Shown: positions 25,565 to 37,190, counted from the first letter of the stretch. The stretch: 64,000 bases of DNA from Epiperipatus broadwayi (GCA_028023455.1 JAQFVV010006427.1:560001-624000), one strand, 5' to 3'. Notes: generated from the letters alone by a model not told the origin. Numbers and translations: made by a program.

Positions 25565-26936
25565 ACAAAATTGTAATTACAATAAAAATAATAATAATAA
25601 TGGTAACAAACTATTATAAACAATCCTTAAATTTGCAGAAGTACTTTCAGTTAATTTCTTGAACCTGCCTCAACTGCCATAAAAATTCAAAAAGAAAAAG
25701 CGGAAGCAAACGTCACCAATTCAAATTTCAGGAATCTCATATTTTAATGTTAGCAGATTGCCTATTTATTAAATGCATTTTATTCCTATTTATAAAAATT
25801 GCCTCCTTAATTTTTCTTTTATTATGGTTTCTCTCTTCATGAAGAATTTTCACATTTTCAAAATCAAATTTAAATTTATATTTACATGTTTTTTCATGAT
25901 CAAAGAAAACTGAAGGAGAAATTAAATCACCATTATTTTTACTTTTTGCATGTTTATATAACAATTCATGCTCCCTCAATCTCTTCTCAATAGTGCACCT
26001 AGATTCACCTATATATGATAGCATACAATCACAAAAAATTTGATATATGACATTACTTTTCTGCTTGACAGGTATGACATCCTTAGAATTATTGACTAAT
26101 TTATTAATATTGTTTGGAACATAGAATGAAACATTACACACATTTTTATATATATCCCTAAAAAAATTTCACTTGTGGATTTGAAATAAATGGAATAGAT
26201 ATCCATTGTTTACTATTAATCTTCATTTCCTTTAAATTATTATACTTTTTTTTAAATTGACATAAAGTATTGCTTATTTGTTCCATTTTATAACCAACAT
26301 CAAGCAATTCCTTGGCAAATATCTCAATATTTTTCAGTTTATCACTTTGGTAATGACATAATTTTTTATTCTGAAACAAAAAAGATCTAAAACTTGCCAT
26401 CTTATGCATCATTGGTACTTTTGATTTACAATTTATATATCCCCTTTTTTGCAGTGGCTTAATTATTAATTTATAATTTAATATACTGTTATCTCTTGTA
26501 ATAATTAAATCTAAATATTTAATATTTTTGTCCTGTTCCTTTTCAATAGTCCATTTCAAGCCATTTAACTTATTTAATTCATCTACAAGCAAATTTATAA
26601 TATTATTATTTGCACAAACAAAAACATCATCCACATATCTTTTGTAAATTTTAATATCTCCAAAAGTACACATATTTAAAATACTACTCTCATATGTAGA
26701 TAAAACAAAATTGCAAACTTGTGCAACTACAGGCAGACCCATAGGCCAACCTTTAGACATTTTATAATATTGACCTTCAAAAGATGCCACAATGTTATCA
26801 TTAAAAATGTTAAAGAATCAATAATAAACTTTATCATATATTTATAAATACTTTTACTTTTTAATGCATGTTCAATTATTTTTATGGAATTCATTCTGTC
26901 AATAGATCCATACATTTCTGTTACATATGATCGGAA
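25565..26936 (-). mobile_element. Penelope-like element, left copy of a head-to-head pair
   Basis: Runs on the minus strand from about 26936, where the RT is cut at VTEMYGS just inside motif A, to a 3' tail near 25565. It mirrors the copy to its right almost base for base, including the tail GAGGCAGGTTCAAGAAATTAACTGAA and a short ATT run. It lacks the first catalytic Asp because of 5' truncation. PLEs encode an RT joined to a GIY-YIG endonuclease, and 5'-truncated and inverted copies are typical of them. Its ends and target duplications are uncertain because of AT-rich flanks. Confidence 0.88.
25737..26141 (-). pseudogene. PLE GIY-YIG endonuclease domain (left copy)
   Basis: 134 codons open. 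GIY-YIG landmarks: VIYQIFCDC then SYIGESRCTIEKRLREHE, the core pair of motifs with the conserved Arg. SVFFDHEKTC follows, and KRKIKEAIFI carries the conserved Glu that binds metal. The frame joins the RT only after removing one base in a T run near 26159: seven T here, six in the right copy, giving a TAG right after VKFF. The enzyme would nick target DNA. This copy is uncoupled from its RT. Confidence 0.88.
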
Positions 26937-26948
26937 TAATATCGTCAT
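26158..26948 (-). pseudogene. PLE reverse transcriptase, 5'-truncated (left copy)
   Basis: The main frame 26790-26158 shows GWPMGLPVVAQVCNFVLSTY (motif B), KRYVDDVFVC (motif C with both Asp intact), the KYLDLIITRD block and KMASFRSFLF. A one-base frame change near 26810 splits off the upstream piece (EMYGSIDRMNSIKIIEHALK). The 5' end is missing, including the motif A Asp that the right copy still has in ASLDVTEMY. The few residue differences from the right copy (for example EHALK for EYTLK) suggest modest divergence after duplication. Confidence 0.88.
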
Positions 26949-27844
26949 ATTACTTTGTAAATAGTATTAAAAATTTGGAGATTGATGAGAATGATGTTAT
27001 TGCTTCATTGGATGTAACAGAAATGTATGGATCTATTGACAGAATGAATTCCATAAAAATAATTGAATATACATTAAAAAGTAAAAGTATTTGTAAATAT
27101 ATGATAAAGTTTATTGTTGATTCTTTAAAATTTTTTAATGATAACATTGTTGCATCTTTTGAAGGTCAATATTATAAAATGTCTAAAGGTTGGCCTATGG
27201 GTCTGCCTGTAGTTGCACAAGTTTGCAATTTTGTTTTATCTACATATGAGAGTAGTATTTTAAATATGTGTACTTTTGGAGATATTAAAATTTACAAAAG
27301 ATATGTGGATGATGTTTTTGTTTGTGGAAATACTAATACTATAAATTTGCTTGTAGAGGAATTAAATAAGTTAAATGGCTTGAAATGGACTATTGAAAAG
27401 GAACAGGACAAAAATATTAAATATTTAGATTTAATTATTACAAGAGATAACAGTATATTAAATTATAAATTAATAATTAAGCCACTGCAAAAAAGGGGAT
27501 ATATAAATTGTAAATCAAAAGTACCAATGATGCATAAGATGGCAAGTTTTAGATCTTTTTTGTTTCAGAATGAAAAATTATGTCATTACCAAAGTGATAA
27601 ACTGAAAAATATTGAGATATTTGCCAAGGAATTGCTTGATGTTGGTTATAAAATGGAACAAATAAGCAATACTTTATGTCAATTTAAAAAAAAGTATAAT
27701 GATTTAAAGGAAATGAAGATTAATAGTAAACAATGGATATCTATTCCATTTATTTCAAATCCACAAGTGAAATTTTTTAGGGATATATATATAAGAATGT
27801 GTTTAATGTTTCATTCTATGTTCCAAACAATATTAATAAATTAG
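26927..27844 (+). pseudogene. PLE reverse transcriptase (right copy)
   Basis: 305 codons are open on the plus strand. Around residues 21-36, ENDVIASLDVTEMYGS holds motif A (Asp29). Residues 88-100 hold GWPMGLPVVAQVC, and residues 124-132 hold KRYVDDVFV with the catalytic pair. KYLDLIITRD follows, then the thumb-like KMASFRSFLFQNEKLCHY. The first few residues come from junction sequence, because similarity to other PLEs starts at SYYFVNSIKN; so this copy is also 5'-truncated. At about 27793 a two-base gain in a TA run shifts the frame, and the last ~20 residues are out of frame relative to the left copy. The RT itself keeps all residues checked. Confidence 0.9.
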
Positions 27845-28351
27845 TCAATAATTCTAAGGATGTCATACCTGTCAAGCAGAAAAGTAATGTCATATATCAA
27901 ATTTTTTGTGATTGTATGCTATCATATATAGGTGAATCTAGGTGCACTATTGAGAAGAGATTGAGGGAGCATGAATTGTTATATAAACATGCAAAATGTA
28001 AAAATAATGGTGATTTAATTTCTCCTTCAGTTTTCTTTGATCATGAAAAAACATGTAAATATAAATTTAAATTTGATTTTGAAAATGTGAAAATTCTTCA
28101 TGAAGAGAGAAACCATAATAAAAGAAAAATTAAGGAGGCAATTTTTATAAATAGGAATAAAATGCATTTAATAAATAGGCAATTTGCTAACATTAAAATA
28201 CGAGATTCCTGGAATTTGAATTGATGACATTTGCTTTCACTTTGTTTTCTTTTTTAATTTTAATAGAAGTTGAGGCAGGTTCAAGAAATTAACTGAAAGT
28301 ACTTCTGCAAATTTAAGGATTGTTTATAATACTTTGTTACCATTATTATTA

Positions 28352-28383
<32 letters not shown>

Positions 28384-28395
28384 TTTATTGTAATT
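26944..28395 (+). mobile_element. Penelope-like element, right copy of a head-to-head pair
   Basis: Starts within the RT, extending roughly 25 codons further 5' than the left copy, and ends in a tail with GAGGCAGGTTCAAGAAATTAACTGAA, ACCATTATTATT and an expanded ATT run at about 28338-28385. The two copies meet near 26937 with only about 10 bp of unshared sequence. Together they form an inverted repeat of about 1.35 kb per arm. Confidence 0.88.
27799..28224 (+). pseudogene. PLE GIY-YIG endonuclease domain (right copy)
   Basis: 141 codons. VIYQIFCDC (residues 31-39) and SYIGESRCTIEKRLREH (42-58) are the GIY-YIG core. RKIKEAIFI (109-117) holds the conserved Glu. The ORF overlaps the end of the RT ORF in another frame because of the TA-run insertion. 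It ends at RDSWNLN, 17 codons after the LINRQ block, so the C-terminus appears complete. Its upstream ATG lies within the overlap and is not the native start of the polyprotein. Confidence 0.88.
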
Positions 28396-29775
28396 ATATA
28401 TATATAGTTTATTGAGAGTAATGCCACTTTCAAAATTAAAAAAATATAAAATTCTATTGCTTAAATGTATTAAAAATATTTCTCTATAATAAAATACTTG
28501 CTTGGTTAAGCATAAAAGATGTACCTAAACTAAGACATGAATTCAGGGCCTTATAAATAAATTCCAACAAAATTGCTATTATAAGTAATCCAGAAAACTT
28601 ATTTAGCTTCAAAAAGATTATCAATGAGTAATAACTGATAATTTCCTGGCAACATCAAGGGCAAAGGTTATCTTTATTTATGTGGATAAAATTTACTTAT
28701 TAGAATAACAATCCATGGAAAATATTTAATTGGATGACACAAATAATAAAACAAATATAATTATAATGATTGTTGTGCTTAAGATCTGATATAAAGAGGA
28801 AAAATTAAATTGAAATGTAATGGAATAATTTAACATAGAACTTATTATTAATAAAAATTGTCTTGCATTTCATTCTTGATAGATTAGTACTTTTGTATTT
28901 AAGATTTTAACTAAATATATTTTAGGTATAATACAAATTCATTCTTTTAAAATAAACTCATAGTTTCAGAGGAAAAATCAAGAGAATATTGTATTTAGAA
29001 ATTTATTTGCAGCTATATTTTATGCTTTGCAGCATTGATAAAGAATTTTTATCCTATTAAAATTGGAGTTTCCTTGATAATAGAAAGTGATATTGAAGAG
29101 AAGACAAATTGATTGACTTTTTATAAAATAATGGATTTGTTTCAATGTTTTTTGATCATAAACAAATATATCTCAGTCTAAATTGTGTCCAACATGAAAA
29201 ATTCTATTTTGGCTGCTACAAATATTTACAAGATGTAGCAGTACTTAACAGCTTTTAAATTATTGTGATCAAAGAATAATAGTACATTTTCATATTATCA
29301 TAGAAAGATATAAATTATTAACAAAGAATTCTAAATATTGATATTCTTAGTAACAGTCATCAGCATTTCAGGTTAAATACAAAAATGGGATTTAAATCAC
29401 TAAAATTTTGATAAATTCTAAGAATTTTATGACTTGAATCATTGGGAAAGCTTTATGTACATTTATGATAGAAAAGCTTTAAATATTTTCCAAAAATTTT
29501 ATAAAGTAATTGCCACAATGATGTAGTGAGAAAAATTATATAATATCTAAAATTTCAAATCTATTTTTGTATATTAATTCTGCCACTTTGGTAATCAATA
29601 CACCATGTTGTGCTAGGGATTTTGCTGTAATATCCCAAATAAAATATTCTAAAATAGAATTATTCATGAGTAAATAATAGAAGAGATTTGTTTTTTAATT
29701 TCAATTATGACCAAAAAATCTATTAAGTAAAATAAAAATTTAAAATAATTAAACAAAATATAAGTGTAAAAATAT
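28396..29775. other. No gene seen
   Basis: AT-rich DNA without ORFs or motifs that I can support. Confidence 0.6.
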
Positions 29776-29779
29776 ACTA

Positions 29780-29884
29780 GTCAAACGTTGGTGGCTGAGT
29801 GGTCAGCACAGCTGACTTACAAGCAGTTGTCCCAGGTTCACGGGTTTGTTTCCTGGTGGATGTTTTGACACATGAAAAAAAAAG
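29780..29884 (+). mobile_element. tRNA-Gly-derived SINE, plus strand
   Basis: Starts GTCAAACGTTGGTGGCTGAG, has TTACAAGCAGTTG in the anticodon arm and CGGGTTTGTTTCCTGG around the B box. It ends TGACACATG followed by nine A. It is more diverged than the 31.2-kb copy. The immediate 3' flank is a short (TA)n run, which obscures any target duplication. Confidence 0.85.
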
Positions 29885-31212
29885 GAATATATATATATAT
29901 TGCAGCTTCTCATTAAAAAGAGTATAACAAAATGTTTGAGAATTTCTCTTTCTTTTTGTACAGAGTTGTAGTTTTCTAAATGAATTGGAAGAAAGATAAA
30001 CTCAGTAGATATAGAAAAAATATCAAATGTACAGTCTACCGAGATAAAATTTGCAATTTCATGTAAAATGAAAAGTAATTCATAAAGAAGAAAAGATGTA
30101 GTAAGTAAAATGAAAAAAGCTAGGATTGTGAATTGTTAAAAAGATAGTACTTTTGTTTACAAAATGCTCATAAACATTTATGATAATATTGTTTTTTTAA
30201 TTTTTTTTGTACAATTCTAATCATATTTATAATAATTGTTGAATATATTTAAAATGATATTAAAAATTATATCATTTGTTAATTTATTTTTTTATAATAT
30301 TTTCTTTCTAATTTTATGTAAAAAATAAAAAAGTAGTCTGAATTTCATCTCACCAAAACGCAGGCTTTTGAAATTGATTTAATATATTGAAACAAAAAGA
30401 AGTATATGAAATAATTAAAATACATTTCTTTTTCTATCTCTCTTTATATATATATAGGTTGGGAAACAATCAAAATGCTACCTACATTAAATTAAATTTA
30501 ATATCTTATAATATCAAATTCTATCTGAAAAGGAAGATGAAATATAATCAATTTTGAGATGTTTAACTAAATTTAATATAGAAGATATTGGATAATTTAC
30601 TGTTTCAAGATATTACCTATTATTTAACATTGTTTAATTCTAATATTCCAAATACACTATTATGTGTATATATATGTTTATTAATTGTAATTTGTATTTT
30701 AAAATGTAAGAGAATGAGAAGTTATATCAGTATACTGAAATTATATTAAAACTAATATAAAAATGTCATGTCATGCACAAAATTATAAGCAATTACTAAA
30801 AAGTCAAGATATAATTCAAGTTGGACCAAGGCAATTAATATTTAATGACTTTAAAAGTTTTTAAAAACTTACCACAAATGATTAATAAATCCTTGTGAAT
30901 TTTATTCTTTTTTGTAGCAACCACTGGTGATTTATAATAAAGAATTTATGAATAGCAATAAGCCAGTTAGAAAAAGGATTTGAAAATAAATTTTAGTAAA
31001 ATATTTGACAAATTTTATTGCCGAAGGACATTCATTATATTTAATAAAAAGAGATTTGAAGAAATAAGTAATTATTTTTACTTATGTCAAATGATATTAA
31101 TTAAAGAATAAAGTGACCAAAATAGTTAAAACTGGTATAAAGTGCATTTAGTAAGCTTACTATTATATATAAAGAAAATATGCCTTTCTGCTTAAAAATA
31201 ATAATTAGTCTT
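29885..31212. other. No gene seen
   Basis: AT-rich DNA between two SINE copies. No supportable ORF or motif. Confidence 0.6.
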
Positions 31213-31314
31213 GTCAAGCGTTGGTGGTCGAGAGATCAGCACAGCGCCTTACAAGAAGTTGTCCCGGGTTAGCGGATTCGCTTCCCGGCCGATGCTATGA
31301 CACATTAAAAAAAA
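31213..31314 (+). mobile_element. tRNA-Gly-derived SINE, plus strand
   Basis: Reads GTCAAGCGTTGGTGGTCGAG, then GCCTTACAAGAAGTTGTCCC, then GGATTCGCTTCCCGGCCGATGC, TATGACACATT and an A-tail. GCGTTGG and CCGATGC pair along the acceptor stem with wobble. Outside them GTCA and TGAC pair again, so the unit has a longer terminal helix than a normal tRNA. The B-box region carries a small insertion (CGGGTTAGCGGATTCGC). Confidence 0.85.
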
Positions 31315-31740
31315 GTCTATATTTACAATATAAATTGAGACAAGTAAAAAATAATTTTGACTTACATTGTGAAGTGTTGACTTTGAAGTGTAAAATACAA
31401 TAAAGGCTTGAGTGATATAATAAAAATTATGAAAATAAATATTTCAAAAATAACAAAAAGGAATAAGAATAAACAAGCGTATTCAAACCTGTATTATATA
31501 ATATTGTAATTATAAAAGATACACAACTTTTTCCAGACGAATGTAATATAAATATAAATTATACACTGAAACTCAATAAAAAAACCGCTATAATTAAATA
31601 ACAATTTTACAAAGGCAGTTAATTTTCGATTGCTTTCTATGTTCTGATACTCATAGCATTAGAATGACCATTGGATATAGGTGTATATGTATATATAGTC
31701 TAAAGACATTCAAAGTTTATGCAGATTAGATAGCCCATTT
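31315..31740. other. No gene seen
   Basis: AT-rich DNA; nothing supportable. Confidence 0.55.
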
Positions 31741-32740
31741 CTTAGAAAGAGGAAAATAAGTTTCTTTTTGGTTGACAGAAGTGTAGTTATTAGCTATATG
31801 TCAGGCTTCCTTGATCTTTTGCTTAGAAACATTTTGATGCATATGGTGGTAGCCAATGAAGGCTCAAATGTATGGCCAGAGATGTTCTTGTTCTCCAAGA
31901 AAACTGACTGATGCCCAAGATTATGCTCTTCTGTACTAATATCAGTGTTGTAAAAGCCCAAGTGGAGAGGGATACACATGATGCACCACCCTATATGCCA
32001 TTTCACTCTGCATATGGGTATATAATCTTGCACACAACATTTGAGGTTTAATCTATATCAAGACTATCCTTGGAGTTGTTTATCAATCTGAGAATTGAAG
32101 AAGTGGTATGGTAACTTATGCAATGTGTTGGAAAGAATGTCTTGTTAATATTGTTCATGATTGAAGGGATGAAGGAAAATAGAATCCAGAGTATGTCATT
32201 TTTAAGCAGATATGAATTCATCTTATAATAAAATTGGTTAATTTTTGCTGTAAGGTGGTTGTATTTAAAGCCTATGCTAGTTAATTCTTTAAGCTATTGT
32301 TCAATATTAGCTTTTCATGAAGCATGAAACTTACATAAATGATTTCTGTAAAGAAGATAGACCAGAAAATTTATGAGAGTGCAGAGCAATTGATTTGGGG
32401 TGTGTAAAGTCTCTAAATATCTCTCTGTAACTGGACATCAAGGTACTTCAATTCACTGTGGTGATCTCCCCACTCTATGGTCCACAGTAATGCTGACTTT
32501 AACTTGAGGTTTAATTTAATGTAAAGAATTAAAGATTCATGACCAGCTATAAAGACATTATCTACATATGAAGGGTAAATGAGGTTGGAGTATGGGTGAA
32601 GTATATAGGGAGGAGTATGCATTCAAAGTGATTAAAAATATATACTAAACACTATTCCTCTAAGGGATAGACCTATAAGTTAATCATCAGTCATATAATA
32701 GTGCTGAGTGTTAAACATGGTGATAATGTTATTAACAAGT
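31741..32740 (-). pseudogene. Older Penelope-like element remnant
   Basis: On the minus strand, 32622-32413 reads YPSYVDNVFIAGHESL and then ALLWTIEWG and ELKYLDVQLQRD. This is RT motif C (normally YVDD, here Asp to Asn) followed by the KYLD block that PLEs carry. Upstream near 32690, IGLSLRG fits a decayed motif B. Downstream, 32033-31794 holds EEHNLGHQSVFLENKNISGH and TFEPSLATTI, then SKRSRKPD. That has the spacing of the C-terminal half of the GIY-YIG domain (EH, S, H and RK positions). It resembles the 26-kb PLE only at motif level, so it is a different and older family. Frames are broken in several places. Confidence 0.72.
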
Positions 32741-33035
32741 TAGTAACTTTATTCAATTACAGCTTTTCCTTTATGTTTCAGGGCATAATTTATATTTATA
32801 ATATTATAACAAAATGGAACACTTTGGGTATCTTTCGAAAAGATATGATAATAGACAGCTTGGAAATATTTAACTAGCTAAGAAATTTAAGGAGAGAATG
32901 TAATAAAGAAGTTTTATTGGAACATTATGAAAAAAATAGATATGTGGCAAACCTGAGTACAAAAATGGATTTGGCTATAATGATAATTGTCAATGATAAC
33001 AATAATCTATTTTTATTTAAGTATACACATAAGCA
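32741..33035. other. No gene seen
   Basis: AT-rich DNA; nothing supportable. Confidence 0.5.
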
Positions 33036-33235
33036 AAATTACAATCACCACACTATATATTGTGCCAGTCAAAACATGTTTATCCATCTAACATGAGCTG
33101 GAACTCACAAAATGTACTTCAAACTCAGTCAAGCCCAGGATTTAGGTCAGAGACCAGCCTGGATTCGAACCCACTCTCTAAGCCCCAGATCAAACACCTA
33201 ATGAATATCATAATAGTGATGGCACATGAGAATTA
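33035..33235 (-). mobile_element. SINE-like repeat with tRNA-like head, minus strand
   Basis: The reverse complement carries TCTGGGGCTTAGAGAG and a perfect B box GGGTTCGAATCC at about 33161-33172. A non-tRNA body follows, reading GTGAGTTCCAGCTCATGTTAG and AAACATGTTTTGACTGGCAC. Composition is richer in GC than the flanks. No second copy is seen in this window and its ends are not certain, so it is called from the B box and composition only. Confidence 0.5.
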
Positions 33236-34090
33236 ATCTTAATCCGGCCGACTAGCAAAGCTGAGCAAAACAATGAGACATCTATTAACTATGACTATAT
33301 TAAAATAATAGATAAGCATGGCTGTAATATGTGGAAGTGGAGGAAAAGGAATTCGAACTACTCAAATAAGTTAGACAATAAAATATAGTTTAATATACTG
33401 ACAAATTATTATACATTTATAAATTAATTATATACATTAGTGTGTGCGTGAATGAGCAAGCAGTAGATGATTACATAGTGTCATTCACGCTATTATTTCT
33501 CATATGCTCTTTATTAGCTAAATGATATATTATAAATAAACACACATCTTTGGTGGGTCCAATATTAAGATGCCAATCAGTATTAGAAAGAAGTTACATA
33601 AAATTGCTATTAACGCTTTGGGTTATGGTTCTGAAACGTGGTGACTAACATATGATTTAGGGGAGCGTTCTGGGATTCATTACAGATATAAATACAAACT
33701 ATTTTCCTGCCATTATGGTCGTGAAGATACATAAAATACATTTGAAAAACATTTGATTATATTTAAATCTATGACAAAATATTTAATGAAAAATTATTTT
33801 AACAATAGTAAGATGAACGCTTTATTTTCCCCAAGGCATATAGATACTCTTAAATATAGATATATAAATTATGATGGTGAGATTGTATATGATTGAAATA
33901 AACTTAATTAATAAATAGAAGTAATTGGCATTTATATATATATCTTTTAAGCAAAGCTTAATTTTAATATTAGAGCATTAAAACTGGGTCATGAAGCAAA
34001 AGAAATAATAATAATATGAAGAAGTTTGCGGTGCTGACATAATAGCCTAAAAATAACTAAGAGGAAAAGGTCGTGCTTCTGGATGAAAAA
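33236..34090. other. No gene seen
   Basis: AT-rich DNA. A GTTCTGAAACGTGGTGACTAAC stretch near 33630 is somewhat complex but not identifiable. Confidence 0.5.
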
Positions 34091-34091
34091 C

Positions 34092-34276
34092 GAAATGGAT
34101 GGGCATAGCATGTGCCAAACTTAGGGATCACTGCCAGAGGCCTTTTTATACGAAGAAATGGATGGGCATAGTGTGTGCCAGACTTAGGGGTCACCACCAG
34201 TGGCCTTTTTATATGAAGAAAGAATATGCATAGCATGTGCCAAACTTACAGGATCACCGCCAGAGGCATTTTATAT
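34092..34276. repeat. Minisatellite, three units of about 62 bp
   Basis: Units at about 34092-34151, 34152-34214 and 34215-34276. Each reads ATGGGCATAG, TGTGCCAAACTTA, GATCACCGCCAGAGGC, then TTTTATATGAAG, with differences at several sites. A fourth unit begins (GAAATAAATATG) and stops. GC content is higher than the surroundings. The units are diverged enough that the array is not recent. Confidence 0.85.
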
Positions 34277-34284
34277 GAAATAAA

Positions 34285-34385
34285 TATGATTCCGGATAGC
34301 TCAACTATCTATGGAATGAGATATAAGAAATCTATGGGTTCGAACTTGTCGTAACCCCCAGATTAAAAGATTAGAAGCACGTATA
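34285..34385 (+). mobile_element. tRNA-like SINE head, plus strand
   Basis: TCCGGATAGCTCAACTATCT resembles a D-arm/A-box region, and 45 bp later GGGTTCGAACTTG is a B box. It directly follows the minisatellite. No body or A-tail is clear, and no second copy is seen here, so this may be a fragment. Confidence 0.45.
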
Positions 34386-35360
34386 TATAAAAACACAAAG
34401 ATCGGCTAAATGTCAGAAACGCAGTAATGATACATGTCTCTAACAACATTGAATAAATTTTACTGCTTTAAAATAAATGACCCTTGTTTGAATACTATAA
34501 TACACCATGCAATTATAATATATATATATATAGAGAGAGAATATTTCATTTAATAAAATATACGTTAAGATTTTACCTAGTAAAAGAAACATTAAGATTT
34601 ACCCCCATCCCTTTTCTGCTATTTTTAAATAAATCAATCACACCTTCATGATTTTTATAATAACTGGAATATTTAAATACTATATTTGATATTTTAAGAG
34701 TATGAAAAATGAAGTAAGATTAGCAGTTATATAGGAAACAAATTATAAGTCACCCTTTCAGAATTTAATAAATAATTATAAAATAAATGTTTCAGAGCAT
34801 TAATTAGCTTGAGTTCTGGATTTTCAGAGTTAAACAAATCAATTTTTATATTAAAAACGAACCTAAAATGTTGATTCATAAAACAATCTGGTGAACATAT
34901 TAATTTACAATGCATTATTATATATGTATATTTAAAGGGGATGTTAATAACCTTTTCATGAAGGTTTAGTTAAAAATGACAGAAAAGATTTTTATAAATT
35001 AAGCTCATCAGATTGTTTGAAATTGGCATATCAATAACAGATATATAAATCAAATAATAAATACATATAAATAAATGACTGCACCAAAGTTAAGGAGAGT
35101 TAAGAGCATATGAGAGAGAATTAAATAAAATAAATTACTTAAGAGCAAATTACATTTACATATTAATTTAAAAGATAGAAAATTGAACAATACATTAGAA
35201 ATCTTGATAGCAGGATTTGAGATTAGTGAGGCTAGATTCATTTTCAAATAGTAGCATAAAAGTTACCTTGTGCAAATTTAATAAGTCTATTTTCAAAGTA
35301 CGGCTCATGCATGGCAAATTGAGGATCCAAAATGAATTCTTCTTGGTGACAGCAAACTTT
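34386..35360. other. No gene seen
   Basis: AT-rich DNA with a short (TA)n(GA)n run near 34518-34540. Short ORFs without bias. Confidence 0.55.
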
Positions 35361-35362
35361 TA

Positions 35363-35497
35363 TTAGCATTCTAAAGTTCTTAGGTCAGGCTTTTCACTCT
35401 TGGACAGCAGGATAGTACAGCCGCAGAAGATGATGACCCCTAGGGCCAAGAAGGATGGTGGATTTACTGCTACATCATTTTTAAGTTTCAAGCGACA
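35363..35497 (-). other. Possible host exon encoding a membrane segment
   Basis: Minus-strand reading from 35497 to the TAA at 35363 gives 44 codons: RLKLKNDVAVNPPSF, then the hydrophobic run LALGVIIFCGCTILL, then SKSEKPDLRTLEC and stop. The hydrophobic run is long enough to span a membrane, and the 35375-35460 block is much richer in GC than its flanks. Third-position use (TTC, ATC, CTG) differs from random AT-rich DNA here. A weak acceptor, GTAGCAG, precedes the VNPP codons. No family is recognised. It could be a last coding exon or a scrap of a repeat. Confidence 0.35.
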
Positions 35498-35499
35498 TT

Positions 35500-37190
35500 A
35501 ACAATCATTTTCAGTAGAGTAGCTAATCTAATCTGTTCTCAAAATTCAGTCATTTTATACTTTTTCTTTTATCAGTTGTTTTTGAAAGATGCAATCGTTA
35601 AATAACATCCAAAAATTAATTCAAATCTATTTCCAGATTAGAAATAGATTTGACAACATGTTTTATACAAAAGAAAATCTTTAATCTACTTAATCCCATT
35701 TATTTTAAGTAAAACTTTAATTAAAAAATACCTCCCTTTAATTATTTTTGGACAATTAACAACAGTCACATCTTCCATATTGGATTTTATAAAAAATATA
35801 CAGTTTAATAGAAAAACAAGCAATTTAAAAAGAAAAAGCTAAAAATGACATATAATAAATATTTAAAAACATCAATATTTTGTTAGTAAGTTTTGCTCCT
35901 ATATATATATATATTTGAGCCGCATCTATAATACTTTAATAAAAAAGAACTAATAATTAATAAAAAGAATTAATAATAATTTTAAAACATGTTATTGAAA
36001 CATTAAATTTTATAATTTAGGTGCGCATCTCAAATATATACATGAAATATATATACACGACAAAAGGAGCGGGATGGGAATAGGGATTTAAACATAGGTT
36101 AGTAGATGGAAACATGAAGCTCAATCTTAAGCTAAGATTGACTGCTTCAATATATATATATAAATTAATAATCAGAAATATAGTCTTTTTGTTCCTGTTA
36201 TTTATATGTTATTAGCATGACCAAGTCAGACAAATTAGAACATTTGTTAATTATATATAGTGCACGTGAAAAGACATTCATAAAGTTGATAGACAATATA
36301 TATGTATATATTTCATATATTAATTATATTATAAAAAGCTGCTTTTTATATAATACTTGCAAACAACATTGATTATGAATAAAAATGATGATTTCTAAAA
36401 GTTTAAGAGGGAAAAAAACTGAAGGCATGTTAAAGACATTTATGTAAAAAAAAAAGAGTATTTAATTAAATTTCTTGTAATTCATAAAAAGCAAGCTGAG
36501 TTGTCTTTTAAGCCAATATTTGTATTTTATTTACAATATGCCTTCGAGAATTTTTTTATAATCTCTTATTAAGTTTAGAAATAGAAATTGATAAGTTCAA
36601 AATGATATACTGATGTTAACAAATACAAAATTAAATTGGTTTTATATCTAAATTTAGTAACAACTAAAGCAAATTATCAAATATGCTACTTATTATTAGC
36701 ATATCATTCTGTTCAGTAATGTTGTATCATAGTAGAAATAAATTTTCATGTTTTGATTATAATATAAAACATCATCTGATTTATTTCAGACATATATATA
36801 TATTGTAATGGGTCAGGAATTTACTCAGGAGAGAGGGGGATCACATCTTACTATGGTCAGACTTTGGGTCTTTGGATAAAATGCAAATGATTATGCAATG
36901 AAATACATAACCTATGATTGTATCTACTTCCAGTAGACTAGCTCTGTATATTTTTATTAACTTAAACACAATTTGGGTTAGTACATCCAGCTCTCACTTT
37001 CCTGTATCTGTTATATCACAGTATTCAAATTCGGGGAGTAATTGCTATAAACTCTTAACAGGAAACAAAATTACACTAATAAACGATTATTACACTTTTA
37101 TATAGATGATAATTAATTGCCTACATTCTTTAATATACTCCTATATTATTGCATAAAGGATAAGGTGTGTGTGCATATATGCATATATTT
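35500..37190. other. No gene seen
   Basis: AT-rich DNA. Short (TA)n runs lie at about 35900, 36155 and 36790. A weakly tRNA-like scrap lies near 36060-36150 (GGATTTAAACATAGG) but was not called. Confidence 0.5.
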
